From NCBI GenBank assembly GCA_016705235.1, contig JADIYP010000005.1, positions 310,001 through 374,000 on the forward strand: 64,000 bases of DNA, written 5' to 3'. The stretch comes from Candidatus Leptovillus affinis. GTDB taxonomy: Bacteria > Chloroflexota > Anaerolineae > Promineifilales > Promineifilaceae. The notes below the pieces were generated by a model. That model ran no database searches and was not told the origin of the DNA. It was given only the letters and a program-made list of their open reading frames with translations. The translations under genes and the position numbers were made by a program. Positions 18,801-27,474 of this stretch are shown here, one piece after another. Within the stretch, counting starts at the first letter, position 1. Every line of letters starts with the position of its first letter.

Positions 18801-19437
18801 GCGAATTACCATTCGCGATACCGGGCATGGCATCAGCCAGGATATTCTTTCGCATATTTTCGATCCATTTTTTACCACCAAAAAACAAGGCGAAGGCACA
18901 GGGTTGGGGTTGGCCCAGGTACATGGCATCATCGCCCAACACGATGGACATATTACGGTAGACAGCGAGGCAGATGTGGGCACAACGTTTACAATTTATC
19001 TGCCGGCCCTCGAGATTCCCGTCGAACAACGGATAATGAAGTCAAATGTAGAACTCCCCAGGGGTGATGGGGAACTGATATTAATTGTGGAAGATCAGGA
19101 AGCGCTGCGCGAGGTAATATCGCAGAATCTGGAAATGTGGCAGTACCGCACATTGCGCGCCAGCAACGGGGTGGAGGCCCTGGCTCAACTTGAGGCACAG
19201 CAAGAGCCTGTCGCTTTAATTCTTAGCGATGTTATTATGCCGCGCATGGGTGGCATTGCCCTGCTGCAAAATCTCGCGCAGCGGAACCAGCACATACCGG
19301 TTGTGCTGATGTCGGGGCATCCGCTGGACGTTGATATGACGCTCTTAGAAGACCTGGGGGTTTTTGCTGTTCTGAAAAAGCCTATTCAACTTGAGCATTT
19401 GGTTCACACGGCCGCCGCCGTTTTGGGGAAGTATTGA
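15829..19437 (+). CDS. Multi-PAS hybrid histidine kinase with two membrane helices
   Basis: The 1202-residue kinase starts with two membrane helices (~8-35 and ~47-65) joined by a short loop, so it is membrane-anchored with little outside the cell. About six PAS domains follow (~80-830), several ending in PAC-like VVHDLTEQKRS, IARDVTEK or IKQDVTQRR motifs. Then come HisKA (His in AAGIAHDFNNILAV), HATPase (NLAVNARDAMA, DTGHGIS, GEGTGLGLAQVHG) and a receiver (LILSDVIMPRMGG). The PAS array suggests integration of several cytoplasmic cues such as redox, oxygen or light. It is a single gene with no adjacent regulator. Confidence 0.93.
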   Translation: MKRFFLTSPILLAVSYLFFGIFWIILTDQLLVALIVDANTLSNWQTLKGWVFVVGSTLLLFHLLTISARQYSVTQQVLQRQEQEYRFLFENNPLPMWLYDEATLTFLAVNEAAIEHYGYTRAEFLRMTLKDIRPAADIPRLLADVAATTRSLNNAGEWRHMRRDGTVFPVEIVSHSLEYKHRKARLVVVHDLTEQKRSQIELQASEERFRLLAENAPDFIYRYRLLPTAGYEYVCPAAAAMTGYAPDEFYEDAGLDYKLVHPEDRYLLDKIRQGDAAHDTAEVLRWVRKDGVTIWVEQRTVLIWDEEDGRLTAVEGIARDVTEKVLTRQALQTSEARFRTAVEQAPFPIIIHAEDGEILVINQTWAEFTGYDLADLKTIPDWTERAYGERQAPIKEGIDRLYALNRRVSEGEFTITCQDGSQRIWDFSTSPLGRLPDGRRTVISMAVDVTDKKLAESNLQAVAAELNGYFVNSLDLLCITDAAGNFRRLNKQWEELLGYPLDDMIGRPFMQYVHPEDKGKTETAVADLLNHGQVVNFVNRYRHREGSYRWIEWRASQIGAITYAAARDITDRIQNEQQLRLQSTALEAAANAIVIFDVDARIEWVNPAFTAVTGFTRQEALGQLLYTLLPSDTHTQPFYETLSQTLTTLQSWHGEIVNQRKDGASYIEETSITPVRDDSGQIVHFVAIKQDVTQRRKEESEREHLLSQVRMQAEQMSQIMQSVPEGILLLNGQNRLLLANSQGEEYLALLGGEGIGDVLTHLGALSLEALQTSPLSGSGHEVAADDGRVFIAAARPIEKYTPITEGWVLVLREVTRERFVQQQLQQQEKLAAIGQLAAGIAHDFNNILAVIVLYAELLQKASYPSADTLPRLTTIIEQANRAAALIQQILDFSRQSVMERRPLDLLPLLAEQFQLLQRMLPEYIDVHFQAEPGQFIVQADPTRMQQSIMNLAVNARDAMATGGKLFFDLSRLTVLNAKNSPVPNMAAGNWVRITIRDTGHGISQDILSHIFDPFFTTKKQGEGTGLGLAQVHGIIAQHDGHITVDSEADVGTTFTIYLPALEIPVEQRIMKSNVELPRGDGELILIVEDQEALREVISQNLEMWQYRTLRASNGVEALAQLEAQQEPVALILSDVIMPRMGGIALLQNLAQRNQHIPVVLMSGHPLDVDMTLLEDLGVFAVLKKPIQLEHLVHTAAAVLGKY

Positions 19438-19553
19438 CCGGTTGCCGATTATCTTAGCCTGAAATTTAATGAAGGAACGGCCGTTGGCGTGAAAACAGCG
19501 CCGTAAGGCCAGCCACTTGTCTGTAGCCAAAACCCAAAGAGGTAACTGATCCC

Positions 19554-20228
19554 ATGGATTACGTGTTCGTAAATCTTTTGCCGGTGATGGCTGGCGCCGC
19601 TATCGTGCCATTGTATCCTGTTATCGTCTTGCTTTTGTTGCAAAGCGAAGGTGGGCTGCGCAAAGCCGCTGCGTTTATTTCTGGCGGCATTGTCACGCGC
19701 CTGGTGCAGGGTGTTCTCTTTGGCCTTGTCTTTGGCGCGGCGATGGACGCGACCAGTGAAAGTGGTCAAAGCTTAATTGCGTCGACGCTGCTGCTGGTTA
19801 TTGGCGTGTTGTTGTTGGTAACGGCCGTTAAAACATGGCGCAAAGAAGTAGACTCCGACGCGCCATCGCCCAAATGGATGTCCAACATCAGCGGGCTTAC
19901 TGCGCTGCGCGCCATGGGCATGGGCGTTCTCTTTATCACCATCGACGCGAAACAATGGGTGTTCACCCTGTCGGCCATCAGCATAATCACAGAAGCCGAA
20001 CCGGGTAAACTTACCGGCATAGGGGTCTACCTTTTCTACATCTTGGTCGCGCTTATACCCATGCTGCTGCCCGTTTTGGCGTGCGTCGTCGCGCCGCGGC
20101 AAGCCGCCAAACCGCTACAGGCGGCCCAAATCTGGTTGGAGCGCAACAACCGTGTGGTTGTCATAAGCGTGTCGCTGGTTTTTGGGATTTGGTTCGCTTA
20201 TAAAGCCATGATAGGATTGCTTGGATGA
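19554..20228 (+). CDS. GAP/SfLAP-type six-helix membrane protein
   Basis: The 224-residue protein has about six hydrophobic helices and starts with a LysE-like segment (LPVMAGAAIVPLYPVIVLLL). It resembles the GAP family, named after a mycobacterial protein needed to export a glycolipid. Length and helix number fit. The actual substrate here is unknown. Its stop overlaps the next gene by four bases (ATGA), indicating translational coupling. Confidence 0.65.
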   Translation: MDYVFVNLLPVMAGAAIVPLYPVIVLLLLQSEGGLRKAAAFISGGIVTRLVQGVLFGLVFGAAMDATSESGQSLIASTLLLVIGVLLLVTAVKTWRKEVDSDAPSPKWMSNISGLTALRAMGMGVLFITIDAKQWVFTLSAISIITEAEPGKLTGIGVYLFYILVALIPMLLPVLACVVAPRQAAKPLQAAQIWLERNNRVVVISVSLVFGIWFAYKAMIGLLG

Positions 20229-20893
20229 TGACTTCCGAAGAACGCATTCGAGTTAGACTGCGCCTGACCGCGCCGCGGGCTATGGCCGCCGCCGGAATCC
20301 TGTTCGCCCTGCTGTTTGCCGCCAGCGTGATCTTGATGCGCCTGGCTCTCCCTGAAACCCTTTCCAGCGACACATCCTGGGTAGAACAAGGCGCCAGATG
20401 GATCACGCTTTCTCTCCTGCTAATGCCTTTTGCCGGCATTACGTTTTTATGGTTTATGGGTGTAATACGCGATCGCCTGAGTGAGGTCGAAGAACATTTT
20501 TTGTCGACCGTGTTTATGGGCAGCGGCCTCTTATTCCTGGCGATGGTTTTTGTTGCCATGGCTATCGCCGGCGGCATCGTCACCAGCGTCGGTATTCAGG
20601 GCAGTCAGAATATCCAGCCAGACCTTGTCGTTTTCGGCCGTGCCGTCATGCTGCAAATCAGCAATGTTTATGCGCTGCGCATGGCCGGCGCGTTTATGAT
20701 TTCCTTAGGGACGATCTGGCTGCGCACTAAACTGATGCCGCGTTGGCTGGTGATTGTCACGTATGCGGTGGCGCTGATCTTGTTGGTGGTCATCAATCTT
20801 AGCTTGTGGATAGCTTTGATTTTTCCGGCATGGGTATTCTTTGTCAGCGTTTTTTTTCTGCTGACCAATTTGCGCGGACCGGTGCAGGCTTGA
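20225..20893 (+). CDS. Six-helix membrane protein of unknown function
   Basis: I do not recognise this 222-residue family. It has a short charged N-terminus (MTSEERIRVRLRL) and about six hydrophobic segments (roughly 20-42, 55-80, 95-122, 150-166, 175-195, 197-215). There is no obvious catalytic motif. It is translationally coupled to the GAP-type gene upstream, so the two probably act together in the membrane. Confidence 0.75.
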   Translation: MMTSEERIRVRLRLTAPRAMAAAGILFALLFAASVILMRLALPETLSSDTSWVEQGARWITLSLLLMPFAGITFLWFMGVIRDRLSEVEEHFLSTVFMGSGLLFLAMVFVAMAIAGGIVTSVGIQGSQNIQPDLVVFGRAVMLQISNVYALRMAGAFMISLGTIWLRTKLMPRWLVIVTYAVALILLVVINLSLWIALIFPAWVFFVSVFFLLTNLRGPVQA

Positions 20894-20947
20894 GCTTCGA
20901 TCTGAATGGGGTAGCGGGGACCCATCACGGGAAAAACCTGCATGAGT

Positions 20948-21063
20948 CTTTAGGATTTCGTGGGGTATCGCCCTCGTCTGGGCAGGTCTTGTACCCGCCC
21001 AGACGAGGGCGACCACAAGGGTCGCCCTCCATCTGGTGTCAACCCCCTGAATTCCCAAAGAAC
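20948..21063. repeat. Modular intergenic element family A, copy 5 (GGGCGACC core)
   Basis: Family A ends (TCTTTAGGATTTCGTGGGG left, CCCCCTGAATTCCCAAAGAA right) enclose a GC-rich hairpin made from CGCCCTCGTCTGGGC and its complement. This is the same core as at 9863 and unrelated to the GCGTGAT core of the other copies. It sits between convergent genes. Confidence 0.85.
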
Positions 21064-21068
21064 CACCG

Positions 21069-21698
21069 CTAACCAATTTCCGGGAGACCGTCAAAAAAAT
21101 CGACGACGCCACTCTCGAGCGAATATTCCGCCCCCACGACGACCAACCCGTCCTCCAGAATCAACTGCTCTAAAATACGCGAGCCATGCCGCAAATGATT
21201 GGCGGCCGCGCGGATATTGGCCCGAACGGCCTGCCGCACCAGCGCCTCCCGGTTTTGCCGCAGGTCGGTTTCCAGCAATTCTTCCAACGACGGCCGTATC
21301 CGATCCACTATCGAACGCAAGTTTGGCGAGCGACTTTGTGACGGCCGTTCCAATTCGTCCAGAGTAGCCAAAATCGCGCCACACATCGAATGACCCAAGA
21401 CAACGGCCAGCCGCGTGCCAAATTTCTCGGCCGCAAATTCCACGCTGCCCACCTGTGACGGGGCCACAACATTGCCGGCCACCCGGATGACAAACAAATC
21501 GCCCAACCCCTGATCAAAGACGATCTCGGCGGGCACGCGCGAGTCCGAACATCCCAAAATAATGGCGAATGGTTCCTGCCCGGACATCAGCTCGCGGCGC
21601 CGCGCTGCGCCGGTAGTGGGGCCGCCCTCCTGAATATCGGCGACGAAACGATGGTTGCCTTCTTGCAATCTTGCCAATGCTGCTAAAGCTGAGATCAT
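21069..21698 (-). CDS. Beta-class carbonic anhydrase
   Basis: The 209-residue protein has the zinc and catalytic motifs of beta-carbonic anhydrases: CSDSR (Cys ligand with the Asp-Arg dyad), VIRVAGN, and GHSMCGA (His and Cys ligands). The enzyme interconverts CO2 and bicarbonate in the cytoplasm. The length is typical. The ATG at 21698 has GGAG eight bases upstream. It is a single gene, convergent with the coupled membrane gene pair. Confidence 0.95.
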   Translation of the reverse strand: MISALAALARLQEGNHRFVADIQEGGPTTGAARRRELMSGQEPFAIILGCSDSRVPAEIVFDQGLGDLFVIRVAGNVVAPSQVGSVEFAAEKFGTRLAVVLGHSMCGAILATLDELERPSQSRSPNLRSIVDRIRPSLEELLETDLRQNREALVRQAVRANIRAAANHLRHGSRILEQLILEDGLVVVGAEYSLESGVVDFFDGLPEIG

Positions 21699-22016
21699 GA
21701 TATTTTCTCCATAAAAAGATGATGGTTTGCCATTCCATCATCTGCCAGATTTCTGCCCGCCAGCTCCCCTGCTTGCGATTGGTATCGACGTCATGGGTCG
21801 CCGATTGGCCGTGTGGACAAAACGCAAGACAAGTGTTGATGCGGTACCAGTTTACACGGAATCTTATCCGTGTTCATCCGCGTTAATCCGTGTCCTATTT
21901 CCAAAGAAGCCGAAACATAAGGCTTGGTTGGCCGGTAGATGAGAGATGAGAAACTTTCTATTCCCGGTTGCCCCCTGCGTCTGGTCAATTCGCCAAACTG
22001 GTCTACAATCCTGCCC
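21699..22016. other. Intergenic region with dispersed repeat and -10-like box
   Basis: No gene is seen here. Positions 21864-21894 contain the repeat-like ATCCGTGTTCATCCGCG, and a related sequence is inside the element at 47091. A TACAAT at 22004-22009 lies only eight bases before the GTG/ATG start region of the next gene, which suggests a leaderless transcript. Confidence 0.5.
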
Positions 22017-22022
22017 GTGAAA

Positions 22023-23757
22023 ATGAAACCGATGACTTCCTCGCCGCCGCTTCTTTTTTTGCTGGCGCTGTTCGCTTTTTTGGCGGTTTCAGGCATGGTA
22101 GCCTGTAATCCGGTTTCCGCATCCAGCGAGAACCAACCCCCAACGGCCGTTCCTACCCACGCCTCACCCACAGCCACCGCTACCCAGTTACCACAGGCAA
22201 CTTTTACCCCGCCGCCCACACCCACGGCCGCCCCAACGGCCGTGTCCACTCTCGTTCCCACACCTCCGCCGCCGCAGTTCACCAACATACGCGACGACGC
22301 CTGGGCGCAAACGGCCGTGACTTACAACGCCGAATTTTTTCCTCCCCGATCCGGCCAATACCGGCCTGTGGCAGTTTGCCGCCAACACCTTCATTCATCC
22401 TCTGGCGCTGGTGGCGCACCAGGAAACCGCCTATTTGCTGGATGGCGGCCGCGTGCTCGCTCTGAATCTGGCCCAGCCCGCGCCGCCGGAGCAGCTGCTG
22501 GCTCCCGGCGATGTTGTTGATGGCGTGACGGTGATCGAACCGCTGGACATTTATGCCGCCACCGATGGCCTGCTGGCCCTGGATCGGGCCGGCGATGTTT
22601 ACCGCCGCGATTGGGCCAGCCAGACCTGGACTTTGGAACGCGACGACCGGCCGATTCGGGACACATCCAGCCATTATTATGTGGCGCTGGATGGGCTGGA
22701 CAACGGCCGTTACCTCCTGGAAACCAGTTACAAATATGTCATGCAGGTCGTAGATGGCGTGCAGCAGTCATTGTGGATGCTGCCGGAAGCCCGCGCCGTA
22801 GACGTTGCCGCCGCCAGCAGCCCCGCCGCCGCCGAAAATGTGTACGTTTTGCTGCAAGAAATGGATACCCAGGCGGGCAGCCTGCATCTTTACCGCGACA
22901 CGGCCAGCGTGCCCACGTTTCGTCCCCCAGACATGATCTCCCAACCACGCCAGATTGTCGCAGCGGATACGGCCGTTTACGTGCTGGACAGCGACGGCCG
23001 TCGCCTGCTCGTTCTGTCGCCCGATTCCGGCCAACTGCGCCAGCTTTGGCAGCTCCCGGCCGAAGTCAGCGCCATGGCCCTGACAGAAGCAGGCCACCTG
23101 CTTTTTGCCGGCCGCGACCGTCTCTATTTTGCCGACAGGCCAGAACAACTGGCAGCCATCACCGGCGGCGCACCCCTGCCCAACCCCCAGCCCCATGATC
23201 CCGCCTTCCTGGCCGGCATCCGCGGCTTTGTCTCGCCGATTGGCCCCAACATTTCCACCCGCGATCTGCAAATGCCCGGCGCGCCCCGCCACTACCGCCT
23301 CGGCGTCCACCAGGGAGCCGATTTCTATTGGAGCGTCGGCTCGCCGGTGTATGCCGCCGCTGCTGGCACCGTCATTCGCGCCATGCATGATTACGTGCCG
23401 CCATTCCCGGCCGAATTTTTTAACTGGCAGGCAGAGGCCCAGCAGTTGGGCTATACCTCAGAAGCCGGGCTGGATTTTTACCGCGGGCGGCAGGTATGGA
23501 TTCAACATGACAATGGTCTGGTGTCGCGGTACGTGCATCTCAGCAGCATCGACTATGGCATTCAGGAAGGCCAGCCGGTGGCTCAGGGCCAGCTCATCGG
23601 CGCGGTCGGCAATTCCGGCTCGCCCTCCTCGCTGGAAAGCGAAGATTCGGATGCCCATCTGCATTTTGAGTTGTGGCTGGGCGATCATTACATCGGTCAA
23701 TTCTTGCGCCCGGTTGAAGCCCGCGATTGGTTCGAGCGCATTTTGTTGGGACGGTAA
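22023..23757 (+). pseudogene. M23 peptidase lipoprotein with beta-propeller-like middle, frameshifted
   Basis: The reading opens at ATG 22023 (or GTG 22017) with a lipoprotein signal (VSGMVAC) and a Pro/Thr-rich linker, then leaves frame at a run of six T at 22335-22340. Removing one T joins it to the frame of 22411-23757: after NAEFF the protein would continue LPDPANTGLWQF. The second part has a ~270-residue repeat-rich region, then an M23 (LytM) domain with HQGADF and HLHFEL zinc motifs intact. M23 enzymes cut peptidoglycan cross-links. The frameshift may be a sequencing error, a real mutation or a slippage site. The intact catalytic end suggests recent or no loss. It lies two bases before the MutS-like gene. 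Confidence 0.8.
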
Positions 23758-23759
23758 CG

Positions 23760-25592
23760 ATGACGCCAAAAGAAGCCCGCTGCCACGTTCTGACCCGTCA
23801 AATAACCCGCCTGGATAGCCGCCTGGGGGCGCTGCGCCGCACCAGCGAGACATTGGCGCGTTGGCGACTGGGATCGTTTTTGGCGGCTGTGGGCCTGTCG
23901 GTCTATAGTTTGCTGACCTGGGGGATTTGGGCCTGGGTGGGGGTAACGGCCGTCGCCATTCTCCCTTTCATCCTGTTTGTCCGCGCCCACCGAACCATCG
24001 AAGAAGCTGTCAACCGCCATGACATCTGGCGGCGCATCAAGCAAACCCACGTGGCCCGCATGAGCCTGGATTGGTCACAAATTCCCGCGGCCTCGCCCGT
24101 GCCGCCGCGGTTGGACCATCCCTTTGCCCTGGACCTGGATCTGGTGGGCGACCATTCATTGCTGCAATTGTTGGACACGGCCGTTTCCCTTGAAGGCAGC
24201 CAGCGGTTGAGCAGTTGGCTGCTGGACACCAATCCCCAATTGTCCCATATCGCCGCGCGCCAACCGCTCGTCGCCGAACTGGCGGCGATGCCCCGCTTCC
24301 GCGACAAACTCGCCCTATATGCCACCCTGGCCACCGCCGACGCTGGCGAAAAATGGCCCGGTCAGCGTATCCTCGCCTGGCTGGAAAGCCGCGCCGAGGC
24401 CAAATCGGTGCGCCCTGCGCTGTGGGTGTTGTCTGGGCTGGCGGTTGTCAATCTCAGCTTGTTGGCGTTGAATCTGGCCGGTGTGCTGCCGGTTTTGTGG
24501 CCCTACTCCTGGCTGGTCTACGCCCTGATTTACGCCGCCCGCTCGCGGGATGTCCCGGCTGTGTTTGAGGACGCCTATTTTTTGGAGAAAAATTTGCGCC
24601 GCCTGGGTGTCGTTTTTGGCTTTTTGGAGACGTACCGCTACGGCCGTCGAACACAGGTGGCGGCTTTGTGCGCGCCGTTTTTGGCCGCCAGGGAACGGCC
24701 GTCGGCCCATTTGCGCGCCGTCACCAAAGTGCTCACCCTGGCCGGTCTGCGCCAAAATCCCTTTCTCTGGCTCTGGCTTAACGCCCTGATGCCCTGGGAT
24801 TTGTTTGTGGCGGATCGCCTGGATGCTTGCCGGCGAGCGTTGCAAACGCGCCTGCCGGGCTGGCTGGATCGCTGGTTTGAGCTGGAAGCGTTGAACAGTC
24901 TGGCAACGTTCGCTTATCTGAACCCGGAAACCAGCTATCCAGACATCCAGGTGGATGGCGGACCGCTGCTGGCGGTTACGGCCGTTGGCCATCCCCTCAT
25001 CGGCCACCCGGGACGCGTGTGCAATGATTTTCGCATCGCCCATTTGGGCGACATCGCCATCGTCACCGGCTCCAACATGGCCGGCAAAAGCTCGTTTCTG
25101 CGGACGTTGGGGGTGAATCTGGTCCTGGCATATGCCGGCGGGCCGGTTGTGGCCCAATCTTTTGCGGCGCGGCTGTTTCGTCTGTACACCTCCATCCGGG
25201 TTAGCGACTCGGTGACGGATGGGTTTTCCTATTTTTATGCCGAAGTGCGGCGGTTACAGGGCTTGTTGGCGGCGTTGGAAGAGGCGGACGAACGGCCGTT
25301 ATTTTTCCTCATCGACGAAATTTTCCGGGGCACAAACAATCGAGAGCGCCTGATTGGCAGCCAGTCGTTTGTGCAGGCATTGGTCGGCGGGCGCGGCGTG
25401 GGGCTGATAGCCACCCACGACCTGGAACTGGTGAAGCTGGCGGATGAAAATACGGCCGTGAGCAATTTCCATTTCCGTGACGATGTGGTAGACGGCCAGA
25501 TGGTCTTCGATTTCCGTCTTCGCCCTGGCCCATGCCCCACCACCAACGCCCTCAAAATCATGCGCCTGGCTGGCTTGCCTGTAAAGTTGTAG
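23760..25592 (+). CDS. Membrane-associated MutS-like ATPase
   Basis: The 610-residue protein ends in a MutS domain V ATPase: Walker A TGSNMAGKSSF, Walker B FFLIDEIFRGTNN and the loop GLIATHDLEL. The mismatch-recognition and connector domains of true MutS are missing. Instead there are two hydrophobic helices near the N-terminus (~35-80) and two more around 215-260, so the protein is probably in the membrane. This fits the MutS-related family of unknown role, not mismatch repair proper. The ATG follows the M23 gene stop by two bases, which implies coupled expression. Confidence 0.85.
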   Translation: MTPKEARCHVLTRQITRLDSRLGALRRTSETLARWRLGSFLAAVGLSVYSLLTWGIWAWVGVTAVAILPFILFVRAHRTIEEAVNRHDIWRRIKQTHVARMSLDWSQIPAASPVPPRLDHPFALDLDLVGDHSLLQLLDTAVSLEGSQRLSSWLLDTNPQLSHIAARQPLVAELAAMPRFRDKLALYATLATADAGEKWPGQRILAWLESRAEAKSVRPALWVLSGLAVVNLSLLALNLAGVLPVLWPYSWLVYALIYAARSRDVPAVFEDAYFLEKNLRRLGVVFGFLETYRYGRRTQVAALCAPFLAARERPSAHLRAVTKVLTLAGLRQNPFLWLWLNALMPWDLFVADRLDACRRALQTRLPGWLDRWFELEALNSLATFAYLNPETSYPDIQVDGGPLLAVTAVGHPLIGHPGRVCNDFRIAHLGDIAIVTGSNMAGKSSFLRTLGVNLVLAYAGGPVVAQSFAARLFRLYTSIRVSDSVTDGFSYFYAEVRRLQGLLAALEEADERPLFFLIDEIFRGTNNRERLIGSQSFVQALVGGRGVGLIATHDLELVKLADENTAVSNFHFRDDVVDGQMVFDFRLRPGPCPTTNALKIMRLAGLPVKL

Positions 25593-25668
25593 CTGTGGGT
25601 TGGGGAAAATGGGCGATTGGCGATTTACGATTTACGATTTTGGGGGCTGGATAATCTCTGATCTCTAC

Positions 25669-25772
25669 AAGTTTGTCGGAAAAGTGCCCGTAGCCGCGGT
25701 TTCTTACCGCGTCTTCCAGAGGCGGGGTAAGGATACCCCGGCTACAAAAAGAGGTTCTCCGACAGACTGCTA
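25669..25772. repeat. Inverted-repeat element family D, copy 1
   Basis: It runs from AGTTTGTCGGAAAA to TCTCCGACAGACTGCTAG. Inside, CCGCGGTTTCTTACCGCG and GGGGTAAGGATACCCC form two hairpins. Nearly the same sequence lies in opposite orientation at 42549-42647. It has no coding capacity. The rest of the 25593-25796 gap shows nothing recognisable. Confidence 0.85.
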
Positions 25773-25796
25773 GTTTCTAATAAAAGAGCAGCATTC

Positions 25797-26939
25797 ATGA
25801 AAATTCTTTGTGTAGACATTGGCACCGGCACGCAGGATATTTTTTTATACGATTCGCGCCTGGACATTGAAAACGGCTTTAAGTTGGTTGTGCCTTCGCC
25901 CACGATGATGGTGCATCACCGCTTGCAAGAGGCCACGCGCCGGGGAACGGCCGTTGCTCTCACCGGTCTCACCATGGGCGGCGGCCCCAGCCAATGGGCC
26001 GCCGAAGCGCATCTGCGCGCCGGTTGGCCGCTTTACGCCACCCCCTCCGCCGCCCGTTCCTTCAACGACGACCTGGACGTAATCCGCGAGATGGGCATCA
26101 CCCTGGTGAGCGATGACGAACTGGCCGCCTTGCCGGGCGACGTGCAGCGGCTCTCGCTGCGTGATTTTGATTTTGGGGCGATTGATCGGGCGCTGGGTGA
26201 ATTTGGCGTTTCTCTGGCCGATGTAACGGCCGTGGCCGTTGGCGTGTTCGATCACGGCAATTCACCGCCGGATTATTCCGACCGCCTGTTCCGTTTCGAC
26301 TACATCCGCCAGCGGGTGCAGGCCAACAGCCGCCTCAGCGCCTTTGCCTACCGCGCCGCCGACGTGCCGCCCATCATGACTCGTTTGCAAGCCGTCGTGC
26401 AGTCCGCCCAGGACATCGACGCGCCGTTGGTGGTGATGGATACCGCCCCGGCCGCCGTGTTGGGCGCGATGTTGGACACGGCCGTGCGCGCCGAACCGCG
26501 CGTCCTCGTCGCCAATCTCGGCAATTTGCATACGCTCGCCTTTCGCGTTGGCCCCACGGGCATCGAAGGCGTCTTTGAACACCACACCGGCTTGCTAGAC
26601 CGGCCCCGGCTCGACGATTTGCTGTATCGCCTGGCCGATGGCAGCTTGCAGCACGATGCCGTCTACCAGGACCACGGCCACGGCGCGTATATTCCTCATC
26701 GCCAGCCGTTGCCGCTGGGGAACGGCCGTTTTGATGTGGCTGTCACCGGTCCACGGCGGGGGATGATGGCCGGGTCGGGCTTACGGCCGTATTTCGCCGC
26801 GCCGTTTGGCGATATGATGCTCACCGGCTGTTTTGGCCTGCTCGCCGCCGCCGCCGATTTGCTGCCCGATCTCGCTCCTGCCATCCGCGCCTCGCTCTAC
26901 ACCACCGGCGGCAGCTCCGCCGCTCCCTGGGATTTTTAG
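25797..26939 (+). CDS. DUF1786 family protein (ASKHA-like N-terminus)
   Basis: The 380-residue protein begins CVDIGTGTQDIFLYD, a phosphate-1-like motif of sugar kinase/actin-type folds, followed by PSPTMMVHHRL and LTGLTMGGGPSQW, which match DUF1786. The family has been loosely annotated as related to pyruvate formate-lyase activation, but no radical-SAM cysteines are present and the function is unknown. No clear operon partner: the next gene starts 81 bases later behind its own promoter and operator. Confidence 0.75.
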   Translation: MKILCVDIGTGTQDIFLYDSRLDIENGFKLVVPSPTMMVHHRLQEATRRGTAVALTGLTMGGGPSQWAAEAHLRAGWPLYATPSAARSFNDDLDVIREMGITLVSDDELAALPGDVQRLSLRDFDFGAIDRALGEFGVSLADVTAVAVGVFDHGNSPPDYSDRLFRFDYIRQRVQANSRLSAFAYRAADVPPIMTRLQAVVQSAQDIDAPLVVMDTAPAAVLGAMLDTAVRAEPRVLVANLGNLHTLAFRVGPTGIEGVFEHHTGLLDRPRLDDLLYRLADGSLQHDAVYQDHGHGAYIPHRQPLPLGNGRFDVAVTGPRRGMMAGSGLRPYFAAPFGDMMLTGCFGLLAAAADLLPDLAPAIRASLYTTGGSSAAPWDF

Positions 26940-26961
26940 TCCCTCTTCGGCAGCCAACAAG

Positions 26962-27010
26962 TTGACAAATCAGCAAATTATTGCAAAAATTCGCAATAGA
27001 GAATTTTTGC
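26962..27010 (+). promoter_or_regulatory. Promoter and inverted-repeat operator of the fur-cbiMQO operon
   Basis: TTGACA at 26962-26967 is followed after 17 bases by AAAAAT at 26985-26990. A perfect 10-base inverted repeat, GCAAAAATTC (26983-26992) and GAATTTTTGC (27001-27010), overlaps the -10 and expected transcription start. This is the expected placement for an autoregulated Fur-family repressor. The repeat and hexamers are seen directly; binding is inferred. Confidence 0.65.
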
Positions 27011-27020
27011 GAGTACTTGT

Positions 27021-27452
27021 ATGTCTCATCATCATCTTGACTTCTCTCAATTGATTCGCGCCCAGGGCTACCGCCTGACGCCGCAGCGCCAACTGGTGCT
27101 GGATACGTTGTGCGCCATGAGCAGCCATGCCACAGCCTGCGAAATTTATGATCAAGTCTCAGCCCAGATGCCTGCTCTGAATCAGGCCACTGTTTACCGG
27201 ACCCTGGAATTTTTTGTCGAATTACGCCTGATCGCCAAAAGCGACATTGGCGGCCAAACCGTCTACGAACTGGTGGGGGAACAGCCCCATTACCACCTGG
27301 TTTGCCGTCAATGCAGCCATGTGGCCGAATTGGCCGCCACGCAGCTTGCCGATCTGGCCGATTGGTTGTTGGTCGAGCATGGGTTTCAGGCGGACCTGGA
27401 CCATGTGGTCATTCAGGGCGTGTGCGCTGGCTGCCGGGCTTCCAGTCCATAA
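27021..27452 (+). CDS. Fur-family metal-responsive transcription regulator
   Basis: The 143-residue protein has the Fur winged helix (YRLTPQRQLVLDTLC, then NQATVYRTLEFFVELRLI) and a C-terminal metal domain with HYHLVCRQC and CAGC, the two CxxC pairs of a structural zinc site. The N-terminus has an extra His run (MSHHH). It lies 22 bases upstream of an ECF metal importer, which suggests it represses uptake when the metal is plentiful. Nickel, cobalt and zinc are all possible co-repressors; the sequence alone does not decide. An inverted repeat overlaps its own promoter. Confidence 0.9.
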   Translation: MSHHHLDFSQLIRAQGYRLTPQRQLVLDTLCAMSSHATACEIYDQVSAQMPALNQATVYRTLEFFVELRLIAKSDIGGQTVYELVGEQPHYHLVCRQCSHVAELAATQLADLADWLLVEHGFQADLDHVVIQGVCAGCRASSP

Positions 27453-27474
27453 GGTTTCATTTGGAGGAAAATTC

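Noticed and set aside
23760..25592. True mismatch-repair MutS or MutS2
   Set aside because: Mismatch-recognition and Smr domains are missing and there are hydrophobic helices instead.
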